Part shown: positions 24,798 to 32,585 of the stretch, one piece after another
How the letters are laid out: the number at the start of each line of letters is the position of its first letter
Numbering within the stretch: position 1 is the first letter of the stretch
Origin: Betaproteobacteria bacterium
GTDB lineage: Bacteria; Pseudomonadota; Gammaproteobacteria; Burkholderiales; Casimicrobiaceae
DNA length: 64,000 nt
Reading direction: 5' to 3'
Assembly: GCA_016716425.1 (NCBI GenBank)
Contig: JADJWJ010000005.1
Location: 1 to 64,000, forward strand
Position numbers and translations under genes: made by a program
The notes under the pieces: generated by a model
The model's database searches: none
Told to the model about the DNA's origin: nothing
Seen by the model: the letters and a program-made list of their open reading frames with translations, nothing else

Positions 24798-25463
24798 TCA
24801 GTCCGCCGCCGTCGGGACGTCGGCGGCGTCCCACAGGTAATAGAAGCCGGGGCCGGTGCCGAGCTCCTCGTGCATGCGGAAGTGCCGGTTTTCGCGCAGC
24901 AGCCGCGACACGTTGCTGTCCGGGTCGTCGAGGTCGCCGAACTGCAGCGTCTGCGTGATGCACGCGTTGACGCACGCCGGCGTGGCCTCGGGGTCCACGC
25001 CCGGCGTCTTCCCGGCGGCGAGACCGGCATCGATGCGGTCGACGCAGAACGTGCACTTGGTCGCGACGGCGAGTCGCCGGTCGTCGCGGCGCTTCGACTC
25101 GCTCGCCATCGGACCGCCGTACGCGTATTTCGGCCGCGTTGTCTTGTACCGCGCCTGGTACGGACACGCGACCGCGCAGTACGCGCAGCCGATGCACAGG
25201 TCGTAGTCGATGGTGACGATGCCGTCGGCGCGCTTCTTCGTCGCCGTCGTCGGGCACACGTCCATGCACGGCGGCTCGTCGCAGTGCTGGCAGCCGACCG
25301 GCACGAACGTGCGCGTGACGTCGGGATACTCGCCCTGTTCGACGTCGAGCACACGCCGCCACTGCACGCCGGGCGGCGTGGCGTTCGCGTGCCGGCACGC
25401 GGCCGTGCACGTCTGGCAGCCCACACACCGCCGCAGGTCGGCGACCATCGCCCAGCGGGTCAT
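24798..25463 (-). CDS. padC: phenylacetyl-CoA:acceptor oxidoreductase iron-sulfur subunit
   Basis: 221 aa, DmsB/NrfC-type four-cluster ferredoxin: CVGCQTCTAACRH, CQHCDEPPCMDVCP, CIGCAYCAVACP and CTFCVDR...CVNACI. It transfers electrons from PadB to PadD. ATG with strong GGAGGT 6 nt upstream. 199 bp of palindromic repeat separates it from padB. Confidence 0.88.
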   Translation of the reverse strand: MTRWAMVADLRRCVGCQTCTAACRHANATPPGVQWRRVLDVEQGEYPDVTRTFVPVGCQHCDEPPCMDVCPTTATKKRADGIVTIDYDLCIGCAYCAVACPYQARYKTTRPKYAYGGPMASESKRRDDRRLAVATKCTFCVDRIDAGLAAGKTPGVDPEATPACVNACITQTLQFGDLDDPDSNVSRLLRENRHFRMHEELGTGPGFYYLWDAADVPTAAD

Positions 25464-25662
25464 GCTCCGACCTCCGGCGAAGGTCCGCCTCTCGCCCCCG
25501 GCCCGACCGTGGCCCCGTGGATCGGCGTACCGATCTCCGACGAAGGTCCGCCCCTCACCCCCCCCGGCCCCTCTCCCCTGCGGGGCGAGGGGAGGAAACG
25601 CGGTGCCACCGCACTCCCTTCTCCCGCTCGCGGGAGAAGTGCCGGGGATGAGGGTGCGCATC
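25464..25662 (-). repeat. palindromic repeat region between padB and padC
   Basis: Holds two hairpins: CCCCTCTCCCC/GGGGCGAGGGG around 25570-25593, and a perfect 10-bp-arm palindrome at 25618-25639 (arms CTTCTCCCGC and GCGGGAGAAG). It also has imperfect direct copies of GACGAAGGTCCGCC-like sequence at about 25484 and 25538. No gene seen. Confidence 0.7.
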
Positions 25663-28404
25663 TCACCGCGCACCTCCCTTCGCCGGCGCGAGACTGACGC
25701 GCACGATGTCCGCACCCGAGCCCGTGGCGTCGGTGAGGTCGAGCGACATCGGCGTCAGCGCGTTCATGCTCGGCACGCCGAAGTCCTTCGCGAACGGCAT
25801 CGCCCAGTGGTCGAACTGGCTGACCGACAGCAGCGTGTCGGGACGGATGCCCTGCCGGAGCACCGCGCGGCCGTGCACGCGGTGGTGCGGCGTCGCGATC
25901 TCGATCGGGTCCCCGTCGGCGATGCCCAGCCGCTGCGCCGTCCGCGTGTTGACGATCACGCCGCGGTGACCGGCGACGTTGTCGGCGACTTCCTTGACGA
26001 GCTGGATGCCCATGTTGGCGCCCCAGGCATACTGCATGCTGCGCGCGGTCAGCAGCCAGAACGGATACGCGTCCATGGCTCCGCCCGCCTTCGCGAGCGC
26101 GTTTTCCCACAGCACGCTGAAGTCCTTGCACTTCGGCAGCGCCTGGTACTCGGGCAGCTGGGTGTCCCACCAGTGCATGTCGTGTTCGTGCAGCCGCCGC
26201 CCGAGTTCGATGCCCACACGCAGCAGCCGCTCCTGGTACGGCAGCTCGAAGCGCAGCCCCTGCGCGGCGAGCGTCGGGAACAGATACCACTTGGTCTGCG
26301 GGAACGGCTTCGTGGCGAACCCGTGCTCGCGCCACCACGGCAGGCCGTGCTGCTCGCGGCCGTCGGTGAGTTCGGCCGATGCCGCACGGCAGACGGCGTC
26401 CCAGATGGCCTCCGGCGGGTAGGCGACGTCGGGCGCCAGCGCCACGTCCCAGTGCGCCCCCTTCAGCGGCACGCCCGCGGCGCCCCGGTTGATCGCCGCG
26501 TTGTACTTGTCGAGCAGTCCCGTGCGCTGCGCGAATTCGGTCGCGATCGCCGTGAAGTCGCGCGCATCCGCCTGGGTCGCGACCACCGGCTGCCGCAGCG
26601 CGAAGCCCTGGTGGTGCCAGAACTGCTCGACGAACTTCGAGCCGCCGACGCGGATCAATTGCAGGCTTTCGAGGTCCGTCGCCTCCGGCAGCAACAGGTC
26701 GGCGTGGTGGTTGGTCTCGTCGTGCGTGTACGCGAACGCGACCATGAACGGGAAGCGCGCCATCTTGTCCGCGACGCTCGCCGTGTCCCAGAACGAGATC
26801 GCCGGGTTGGTCCGGTAGACGAACCACACGTCGGGCCACGTCACGCGCGGCAGGCCCTTCGGCGTCTCGTCCAGGAACATCCACGAGAAGTGCGTCGGCC
26901 CCAGCGCCTGGCTCCACGGGCCGTTGCCCGCGAGCGGGACCATCGTCCGGTACGCGTTGCGGATGTTCGGGTTCGGCGACCAGCGCGCCTTGTCCGTGGG
27001 GTTCAGCGGATAGTCCATGAACCCGTCCGGGCCGGCCTGCACGCTGTCGACGCGCGCGGGCACCTGGCGGTTCAGCCGCACCGTCGTGCCGAGCGTGCCG
27101 CCCGGCACCTCGAGCCCGCCGACGAGCGCGGCGAGAAGTGTGCGCGCCCACACGCACTCGTAGCCGCCCCAGCCGTTGTTGACGGTCTTGCCCAGGCTCA
27201 CCGCCACCGGACGGAACGGCAGCCGCACGCCTTCGATCTCGATCGTCTCGCCGACGCGCGCGTGGTCGAGGAACTCGCCGGCGATCCGCCGCATCGTCGC
27301 CGCCGGCACGTCGCAGATCGGCGCGGCCCACTCGGCCGAGTACGCGGCCATGTGGTCGACGAGCTTGGTGAACGCGGTCTCGCCGGCGAGCCGGCCTTCG
27401 GCCAGCACCTCGTCGTCGGGTCCGATCTCGACGGCGTCGGCGTGGTAGCGGCCCTCCAGCGCCTCGGCGATGTCCGGCGTGTCGAACGCGATGGCGCCAT
27501 TGCGCGCGTTGTCCCAGACCAGCGGCTTGCGCGACGTGCGGTCGCGCAGGTAGTAGCCGTGCGGGCCGACGAGGTACGGCGACGACGTGTGCCTGGTCAG
27601 AAACGGCAGGTCGAGCCGCGTACGCGGATGCTCGTGCAGCATCGCGTGGATGAGTGCGTACAGGAACGCCGCGTCGGTCTTGGGCTTGATCGGCACCCAC
27701 TCCGCCGAGCAGGCGCCGGTCACCGACAGGTGCGGCTCGACCTGCACGCGCTTCATGCCGCGCACGCGCGCATTGGCGTGGCGCCAGACGCCGACCACGC
27801 CGCCGGACGCCTCGACGTTGGCGCCGCAGGAGATCAGGTACTCGCAGTGCGGCGTGTCGGGCGACACCGTGAACGCGCGGTGCCAGAACTCGCCGTACAG
27901 GTGCTCGGAGTGGTAGCACTTCACGCCCTGCCCCGAGCCGAAGCCCATGTCGACCGGGCCCCACGCGGCGAGGAACGCCGGGAACGTCCCCATGTACGAC
28001 TGCGGCGTGCCGGCGCCGCCCAGGCTCACCGCGAGCCGCGGATAGCCGGACTCGTCGGTCAGGCCGGCGGCGCGGATGCCAGTGAGCTTCGCGGCGATGA
28101 GGTCGAAAGCCTCGTCCCACGTGATCGGCACGAAGCCGGGGTCGTGGTCGCGGCCCTTCTTCGGGTTGGTGCGCTTCATCGGCGTGCGCACGCGGTTCGG
28201 GTTGTACGTCTTCTGGACGAGCCCGTACGCCTTCACGCACACCTTGCCGCCGCCCGGGTGGACTTCGGACGCGCAGAAATTGGGCAGGACCTCGGTCGCG
28301 ACATCGTCGACGACCTTGACGGTAAGCAGATCCGGGCCCGCGACGCACTGGTAGCAGTACGTCGGCACGTGCCTCGTGCCGTCCGGCGGCGCCATGCGGC
28401 TCAC
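25663..28404 (-). CDS. padB: phenylacetyl-CoA:acceptor oxidoreductase-type molybdopterin catalytic subunit
   Basis: 913 aa DMSO-reductase family. An N-terminal [4Fe-4S] site with Cys17, 20, 44 and 56 is followed by molybdopterin-binding domains (GGVVGVWRHANARVRGMKRVQVEPH; KTVNNGWGGYE; YTHDETNHHADLLLPEATDLE). PadBCD oxidises phenylacetyl-CoA to phenylglyoxylate with quinone as acceptor; the operon with 4-hydroxybenzoyl-CoA reductase fits 4-hydroxyphenylacetate or phenylacetate use. The GTG at 28404 is preferred (GAAGGTGG 4-7 nt upstream) over ATG 28428 or ATG 28395. No phenylglyoxylate oxidoreductase genes are in the window. Other CoA-thioester substrates are possible. Confidence 0.82.
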   Translation of the reverse strand: MSRMAPPDGTRHVPTYCYQCVAGPDLLTVKVVDDVATEVLPNFCASEVHPGGGKVCVKAYGLVQKTYNPNRVRTPMKRTNPKKGRDHDPGFVPITWDEAFDLIAAKLTGIRAAGLTDESGYPRLAVSLGGAGTPQSYMGTFPAFLAAWGPVDMGFGSGQGVKCYHSEHLYGEFWHRAFTVSPDTPHCEYLISCGANVEASGGVVGVWRHANARVRGMKRVQVEPHLSVTGACSAEWVPIKPKTDAAFLYALIHAMLHEHPRTRLDLPFLTRHTSSPYLVGPHGYYLRDRTSRKPLVWDNARNGAIAFDTPDIAEALEGRYHADAVEIGPDDEVLAEGRLAGETAFTKLVDHMAAYSAEWAAPICDVPAATMRRIAGEFLDHARVGETIEIEGVRLPFRPVAVSLGKTVNNGWGGYECVWARTLLAALVGGLEVPGGTLGTTVRLNRQVPARVDSVQAGPDGFMDYPLNPTDKARWSPNPNIRNAYRTMVPLAGNGPWSQALGPTHFSWMFLDETPKGLPRVTWPDVWFVYRTNPAISFWDTASVADKMARFPFMVAFAYTHDETNHHADLLLPEATDLESLQLIRVGGSKFVEQFWHHQGFALRQPVVATQADARDFTAIATEFAQRTGLLDKYNAAINRGAAGVPLKGAHWDVALAPDVAYPPEAIWDAVCRAASAELTDGREQHGLPWWREHGFATKPFPQTKWYLFPTLAAQGLRFELPYQERLLRVGIELGRRLHEHDMHWWDTQLPEYQALPKCKDFSVLWENALAKAGGAMDAYPFWLLTARSMQYAWGANMGIQLVKEVADNVAGHRGVIVNTRTAQRLGIADGDPIEIATPHHRVHGRAVLRQGIRPDTLLSVSQFDHWAMPFAKDFGVPSMNALTPMSLDLTDATGSGADIVRVSLAPAKGGAR

Positions 28405-28573
28405 TGGTCCACCTTCGGGCTCATGCACCCGCAGCCGCGATCCCGGGATCGCGGAAGGTCTGTGGCGTCGGTTTCACGGCAGGCTCCTCCTGGTCGCCCG
28501 GGCGCTCGTCGGTTCCGTGCTTCGCGGCACGTCCCCGCCGCCGCCGGAACCGGCTAGAATGCAAAGTGACGGT

Positions 28574-28591
28574 CATTCTGGTACCGGAATG
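28574..28591. promoter_or_regulatory. 18-bp palindromic operator-like site between padB and GNAT-Rrf2
   Basis: CATTCTGGTACCGGAATG is a palindrome with one mismatched pair. It lies just downstream of a possible rightward -10 (TAGAAT, 28555-28560) and shares ATTCYGGTA with the had promoter (3194) and the SDR promoter (29714). Likely operator; the Rrf2 protein encoded 575 bp downstream is the obvious candidate. Confidence 0.55.
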
Positions 28592-28635
28592 CGCCTTTTG
28601 AATTGATCTTTGTCATCCTTTGCGAAACGACGATC

Positions 28636-29154
28636 GTGACCACCGCCACCGCCCCGGCCAAGCGCTCCCGCGCGCCGGCCCGCCGCGCCCGTCCGCCGCG
28701 CGCCGACGCCGACGCCGTGACGACGCGCCCGGCGCGCCGCGGCGACCTGCCGCACGTGGTCGCGATCGACGCTGCGGTGACCGGCATCGCGAAGCCGTCG
28801 TATTGGCAGTCGGTGTTTCGCCGCTACGGCAACGGCGGGCAGGCCGGGCGCCAGTTCCTCGTCGCCGACGCCGGCGGCCGCGTGCGCGGCTTCATCATCG
28901 GCGAGGTCCGCGACTGGGAGTTCGGCTCGCCGCCTTGCGGCTGGGTATTCGCGATCGACGTCGAGCCCGACTACCGGCTGGCCGGCGTCGGCGCGCGGCT
29001 GCTCGCGGCGATCTGCGCCGGCTTCCGCCGCGCGGGCGTCACCAAGGTCCGCACGCTGCTCGCGCGCGAGAACACGCTGGTCCTGTCGTTCTTCCGCAGC
29101 CAGGGGATGATGGCCGGGCCGTTCATCCCGCTGGAGATGGACCTCGAGTCCTGA
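28636..29154 (+). CDS. GNAT N-acetyltransferase
   Basis: 172 aa from GTG 28636 (TTG 28603 would add 11 residues; neither has a clear Shine-Dalgarno). A basic, disordered first ~30 residues precede a GNAT fold: TTRPARRGDLPHVVAID, VEPDYRLAGVGARLLAAI (acetyl-CoA loop) and LLARENTLVLSFFRSQGM. Its stop is 9 nt before the Rrf2 gene, so the two form a unit. It resembles each half of the double-GNAT protein at 13198-14211. The substrate is unknown; lysine acetylation of the aryl-CoA ligase is one hypothesis. Confidence 0.75.
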   Translation: MTTATAPAKRSRAPARRARPPRADADAVTTRPARRGDLPHVVAIDAAVTGIAKPSYWQSVFRRYGNGGQAGRQFLVADAGGRVRGFIIGEVRDWEFGSPPCGWVFAIDVEPDYRLAGVGARLLAAICAGFRRAGVTKVRTLLARENTLVLSFFRSQGMMAGPFIPLEMDLES

Positions 29155-29165
29155 CGGCAGGCGCG

Positions 29166-29645
29166 ATGAAGCTGCAGAAGAACACGTCGCTCGCGCTGTA
29201 CAGCGTGCTCGAGTTCGCCGCGGATCCGACGCGCCACGTGTCGGCCGCCGAGATCGCCACCAAGTACGGCGTCTCCGCACATCACCTCGCCAAGGTGCTG
29301 GCCGGCCTCGCCCGCGCCGGCATCGTCGAATCGGTGCGCGGCGTGGGCGGCGGATACCGCTTCGTCGGCAACGCGCGGCGGCTCACGCTGCTCGACATCA
29401 TCCAGACGTTCGAGGACCCCGGGCTGCCCGACGCCGGCCGGCGGGAGCCGTCCGACCTGACGCCGGTCGGGCAGGCGCTCTCGGCCGTGCTTTCGGAAAT
29501 CGACCAGAACGCGCGCGCGACGTTCGCGTCGATCACGCTCGCGACGATGCTGGGGTTGATCGAACGACAGCAGCGCGCGGCGGCGGACGCGCGCGCCGCG
29601 GAGGCGGCCGGCGCGGCCAACGGCGCCCGGGCCCGCGCGCGCTGA
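29166..29645 (+). CDS. Rrf2-family transcriptional regulator without cysteines
   Basis: 159 aa. Winged helix with LALYSVLEFAA, SAAEIATKYGVSAHHLAKVLAGLARAGIV and the wing RGVGGGYRFVGNARRLTLLDII, all Rrf2 signatures. There is no cysteine anywhere, so it cannot bind a cluster by the IscR/NsrR three-Cys mode; a ligand such as a CoA thioester is possible. Ala/Arg-rich C-terminal tail. Cotranscribed with the GNAT and divergent from padB. A predicted operator motif occurs in its own promoter, in the had promoter and before the next SDR. Confidence 0.85.
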   Translation: MKLQKNTSLALYSVLEFAADPTRHVSAAEIATKYGVSAHHLAKVLAGLARAGIVESVRGVGGGYRFVGNARRLTLLDIIQTFEDPGLPDAGRREPSDLTPVGQALSAVLSEIDQNARATFASITLATMLGLIERQQRAAADARAAEAAGAANGARARAR

Positions 29646-29713
29646 TCCCGCACGCCCGGAATTCCTTGCGCAAAATCAACGGCGCGCGCGGCCCGCGGGG
29701 CTAGAGTGCGCCA

Positions 29714-29731
29714 ATTCCGGTATCGGCGTGC
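29714..29731. promoter_or_regulatory. ATTCCGGTA motif upstream of the SDR gene
   Basis: ATTCCGGTATCGGCGTG matches much of the 28574 palindrome (ATTC, GGTA, CGG). It lies 5-10 bp after CTAGAGTG, which parallels CTAGAATG before the 28574 site. Third instance of the candidate operator. Confidence 0.4.
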
Positions 29732-29765
29732 GCATTTGGCGCCGCGGCCGGGCACGGGAGACACC

Positions 29766-30512
29766 ATGCAGCTCGCCGGAAAAGTAGCGATCGTCACAGG
29801 CGCGGCCCAGGGCATCGGCGCCGCCGTCGCGCGCGCGTACGCGGCGGAAGGCGCGCGTGTCGCGCTCGTCGACCTCGCTGCCGACCGCGCCGAGGCCGTC
29901 GCCGCCGCCATGCGCGCCGACGGCGCCGAGGCCGTGGGCATCGGCTGCGACGTCGCCCACCGCGACGATGTCGACGCGATGGTCGCCGCCACCGTGCAGC
30001 GCTTCGGACAGGTCGACATCCTCGTCAACAACGCCGGCATCACGCGGCCGGCGATGCTGCACAAGATGACCGACGCCCAGTGGGACAGCGTGCTCGCCGT
30101 GCACGTCACCGGCAGCTTCCACTGCCTGCAGGCGGTGGCGCCCGGGATGATGGAGCGCAACTACGGGCGCGTGATCAACGTGACGTCCGCGGCCGGCCTC
30201 GTCGGCACGATCGGCCAGATCAACTACAGCACGGCCAAGGCCGCGATCGTCGGCTTCACGATGTCGGCGGCGCGCGAACTCGCGAAGTCGGGCATCGTCG
30301 TCAACGCGGTGGCGCCCGGCGCGGCCACGCCGATGACCGACACGATCCGCACCGACCCGCGCTTTCGCGACAAGTACCTCGAGCGCATCCCGGTCGGCCG
30401 CTGGGCGGAGCCGCAGGAGATCGCGCCGGTGTTCGTGTTCCTCGCCTCCGCGGGCGCCGCGTTCGTGACCGGGCAGGTCATCGCCGCGGACGGGGGCATG
30501 ACGATTCGCTGA
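29766..30512 (+). CDS. SDR oxidoreductase, FabG-like
   Basis: 248 aa. TGAAQGIG cofactor loop, NNAG, Ser in NVTSAAGLVG with YSTAKAA, and C-terminal GQVIAADGGMTIR. ATG with GGGAG 6 nt upstream. Probably a 3-oxoacyl or 3-hydroxyacyl-CoA/ACP dehydrogenase. It stands alone between the Rrf2 gene and tRNA-Leu; the shared promoter motif suggests a link to aromatic or dicarboxylyl-CoA metabolism. Confidence 0.8.
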   Translation: MQLAGKVAIVTGAAQGIGAAVARAYAAEGARVALVDLAADRAEAVAAAMRADGAEAVGIGCDVAHRDDVDAMVAATVQRFGQVDILVNNAGITRPAMLHKMTDAQWDSVLAVHVTGSFHCLQAVAPGMMERNYGRVINVTSAAGLVGTIGQINYSTAKAAIVGFTMSAARELAKSGIVVNAVAPGAATPMTDTIRTDPRFRDKYLERIPVGRWAEPQEIAPVFVFLASAGAAFVTGQVIAADGGMTIR

Positions 30513-30602
30513 CCGTCGCGCGGTACCGCGCGGCGCGTCCTCGCCCGCGCGGGATTCGCGCGCGCGTCCGGCCAGCCACGTTCGCGTAAGATTCCGCCAC
30601 CT

Positions 30603-30693
30603 GCCCGGGTGGTGAAACTGGTAGACACAAGGGGCTTAAAACCCCTCGGCGGTTAGCTCCGCCATGTCGGTTCGAGACCGGCCCCGGGCACCA
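30603..30693 (+). tRNA. tRNA-Leu (anticodon UAA), CCA encoded
   Basis: Acceptor stem GCCCGGG (30603-30609) pairs with CCCGGGC (30683-30689). Anticodon arm GGGGCTTAAAACCCC with TAA. Long variable arm typical of class II tRNA. T arm GGTTCGAGACC. Discriminator A at 30690 followed by genomic CCA. A lower-GC islet follows directly, as at tRNA integration sites. Confidence 0.95.
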
Positions 30694-30743
30694 CGTACGA
30701 TCACTCGATCAGGGCAAGTTCTGAGGTTGCGTCAGCGCTGCCC

Positions 30744-31094
30744 TTGTTACTGGTTGTCAGCTCTTCGCCCCGAAAGCCGATTTTCGAAGGAGACAGCGCC
30801 TTTTCAGGTGCACAGGCCTACGCATTGAAATGTCCGGGATGTGGCGCGGACCTGAAGGTCGGCCAGACCCTTGAAGTTTTCGCCTGCATGTACTGCGGGG
30901 CAACGGTAGCTGGCGTGGGGATGTTCTTCGCAGCTAGTTCGACAAGAAGGCAGGCCGATGCCCGTGCTCGGCAACTGAAGGCGGAGCTGAATTCTGCTAT
31001 CGCCGACATCGCACCGGATGAACGGCGGTTGAAAGCGAGCATCAGGGCGAAGCAGGCCCGGCTGGATGACGCACGACGAGTTGCCGACTCCTGA
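30744..31094 (+). CDS. small zinc-ribbon protein, start uncertain (possible remnant)
   Basis: 116 codons from a TTG at 30744; the domain itself begins at ALKCPGCGADL (TTG 30825 is another start). CPGCG...CMYCG is a zinc ribbon, followed by an Arg/Lys/Ala-rich helical tail. No good ribosome-binding site or ATG start, and lower GC than neighbours, so it may be a truncated gene beside the tRNA. Function unknown. Confidence 0.4.
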   Translation: MLLVVSSSPRKPIFEGDSAFSGAQAYALKCPGCGADLKVGQTLEVFACMYCGATVAGVGMFFAASSTRRQADARARQLKAELNSAIADIAPDERRLKASIRAKQARLDDARRVADS

Positions 31095-31380
31095 AAGGAA
31101 ACGGTCGCCTCGCTCGTCCGGGTTCGATCAGGCGTCTTTCCGCCGCGAGCCGCGTGACGCGCAACCGGTTGCGAGATCGTCCGCGTGCCACAGGTCGTAC
31201 GGCGCTTGCGGTTTGGCTGAGAAGCACTTGCCTGACCGGTAGGCTGTAGTGTGAACTTGCAGCAGCCTTGCGCATACTCCGCAAGGCTGCCAACCGTGCA
31301 TGGATGTGCCGAGCCGCACCTCGCGGGGGCCCGGCGATGCTGTTAACCCGCGCACCGAATCGGGTTGGTCCGGCGGTGGA
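31095..31380. other. gene-free region of the tRNA-proximal islet
   Basis: 286 bp of mixed composition, less GC-rich than the flanks. I see no convincing ORF, RNA or repeat. It separates the zinc-ribbon gene from the 3' end of the antitoxin. Confidence 0.5.
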
Positions 31381-31707
31381 TCACCCTGAACTCGCGCGCC
31401 GTTTCGGCGTGCCGCCGGGGGCTGGCTTGGGCCGTGCCCTGGGACGTTCCGCGAGCCGACCGGTCACGTACCTGTGCAACACGCTGGCAATGAGCGTCTG
31501 GTACGGGACGCCTTCCTCGAGCGCCTTCGCCTGAATGTCGGTGAGATCGCCGGACGAGAGGCGGATGTTGATCCGCCGGTCCTTGATGGCAGTGGCGCGC
31601 GCGACCGCCTTGAGTTTCGCGATTTCCGCCTTCGTCCCGACTGACTTGAGCTGTCCTCGGTCGAAGGCACCGAGAACAAGCCGTTCGTAGGGATCAATCT
31701 TTGGCAT
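31381..31707 (-). CDS. ribbon-helix-helix/BrnA-type antitoxin
   Basis: 108 aa. The middle (KDRRINIRLSSGDLTDIQAKALEEGVPYQTLIASVLHRYVTGRL) has the beta-strand and two-helix pattern of CopG/Arc-like DNA-binding antitoxins. ATG 31707 with AGGGTG 6-8 nt upstream, overlapping the toxin 3' end (GTG 31716 is an alternative). Pro/Arg-rich tail. Expected to bind the toxin and autorepress the pair. Confidence 0.75.
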   Translation of the reverse strand: MPKIDPYERLVLGAFDRGQLKSVGTKAEIAKLKAVARATAIKDRRINIRLSSGDLTDIQAKALEEGVPYQTLIASVLHRYVTGRLAERPRARPKPAPGGTPKRRASSG

Positions 31708-31987
31708 CGGATTCACCCTGTCTCAGGTAGTCGCGCGTCGCCTTGCGACTGGGAATGACGGTCTTCAGAAAGTAGCAGTCGTAGTCGTCGATGAACGGCA
31801 CCAGGTAGACGTAGCCGTCTGCGGCCACGACGAGAATGCGCTGTCTCGGGTACTTCGGCTGGTTCGGATGGGCCAGCATGTCCAGGAGGCCACCGGACTC
31901 GATGGCCACCACGACGCGTTCGAAGGAAATACCGCGCTCGGCCTTCAGCACGTCGTTCTTCGCCGGACTCCAGCGAAATGGCTTCAT
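31694..31987 (-). CDS. BrnT-family ribonuclease toxin
   Basis: 97 aa. MKPFRWSPAKNDVLKAERGISFERVVVAIE and RQRILVVAADGYVYLVPFIDDYDCYFLKTVIPSRKATRDYL match the BrnT/RelE-like fold (N-x-K-x-E-R-G-I-S-F motif). It precedes and overlaps its antitoxin by 14 nt, the BrnTA gene order. Type II toxin-antitoxin on a small islet next to tRNA-Leu. Confidence 0.78.
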   Translation of the reverse strand: MKPFRWSPAKNDVLKAERGISFERVVVAIESGGLLDMLAHPNQPKYPRQRILVVAADGYVYLVPFIDDYDCYFLKTVIPSRKATRDYLRQGESDAKD

Positions 31988-32288
31988 GGCGCGATGCTAC
32001 GACACTGTATGCCTTTTGTCACCACGGGCGGCGGGAACATCGCGGCGCTCCGTGCCGGCCCACGGACTGCACGTCTCGCTCCGCGGTGCCGTCCCCCCGG
32101 GCCCGACCCCCCCGCGCGGTCCACTCCGCCCCGGGCCGTCGCCTCCTGCAGTAGTACCACCTTCGGCATAGGCCGTCCCGGCGACGAGCCGCCGCCGATT
32201 ACCGCTTCCGATGAATGGTGTGCGTCCGCGCGCTGCGGACAATGACCTCCACGTGCGGCAACGGCCGCACGGCACAACGGAGGACACC
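31988..32288. other. intergenic region, no gene seen
   Basis: 301 bp between the divergent toxin gene and the small membrane protein. It contains a G/C-run stretch near 32090-32130. GGAGGA at its right end serves the next start. Confidence 0.5.
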
Positions 32289-32573
32289 ATGCGCAATCAT
32301 CTCGACCCGAACACCGAAGGCGCGTCCGCCACCCGTTCCGCCCGCGCCGTCGTCGCCACGCTGTGCGTGCTCGGCCTGGCGAGCCTCATGTGGCTGCACA
32401 GCGGCCCGTCCGGCGGCCCTGCCGACGCGCTGGCCGAAGCCCCGCCGCCCGCGAGTGCCACCACCGGTTCCCTCCACGCGCCGACAAGCGACCCGTCGCT
32501 GCCGAGCCTGGAAGCCACCATGTCCCGCAACGACGTCGAGCCCGCCGATGCACCGGCGGCGCCGACGTTCTAG
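32289..32573 (+). CDS. small single-helix membrane or exported protein
   Basis: 94 aa, unrecognised. One hydrophobic segment about residues 20-36 (AVVATLCVLGLASLMWL) after a charged N-terminus, then a Pro/Ala/Ser-rich tail. ATG with GGAGGA 5 nt upstream, which supports translation. It precedes the duplicated-cysteine exported protein by 12 nt and probably shares its transcript. Confidence 0.5.
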   Translation: MRNHLDPNTEGASATRSARAVVATLCVLGLASLMWLHSGPSGGPADALAEAPPPASATTGSLHAPTSDPSLPSLEATMSRNDVEPADAPAAPTF

Positions 32574-32585
32574 AGCGGGGACGCC

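Noticed and set aside
28603..28616. FNR-like box TTGATCTTTGTCAT upstream of the GNAT gene
   Set aside because: Two mismatches in the second half-site; it also overlaps the TTG that could start the GNAT gene.
29666..29679. FNR-like box TTGCGCAAAATCAA before the SDR gene
   Set aside because: The first half-site matches only 3 of 5 positions; not better than chance.
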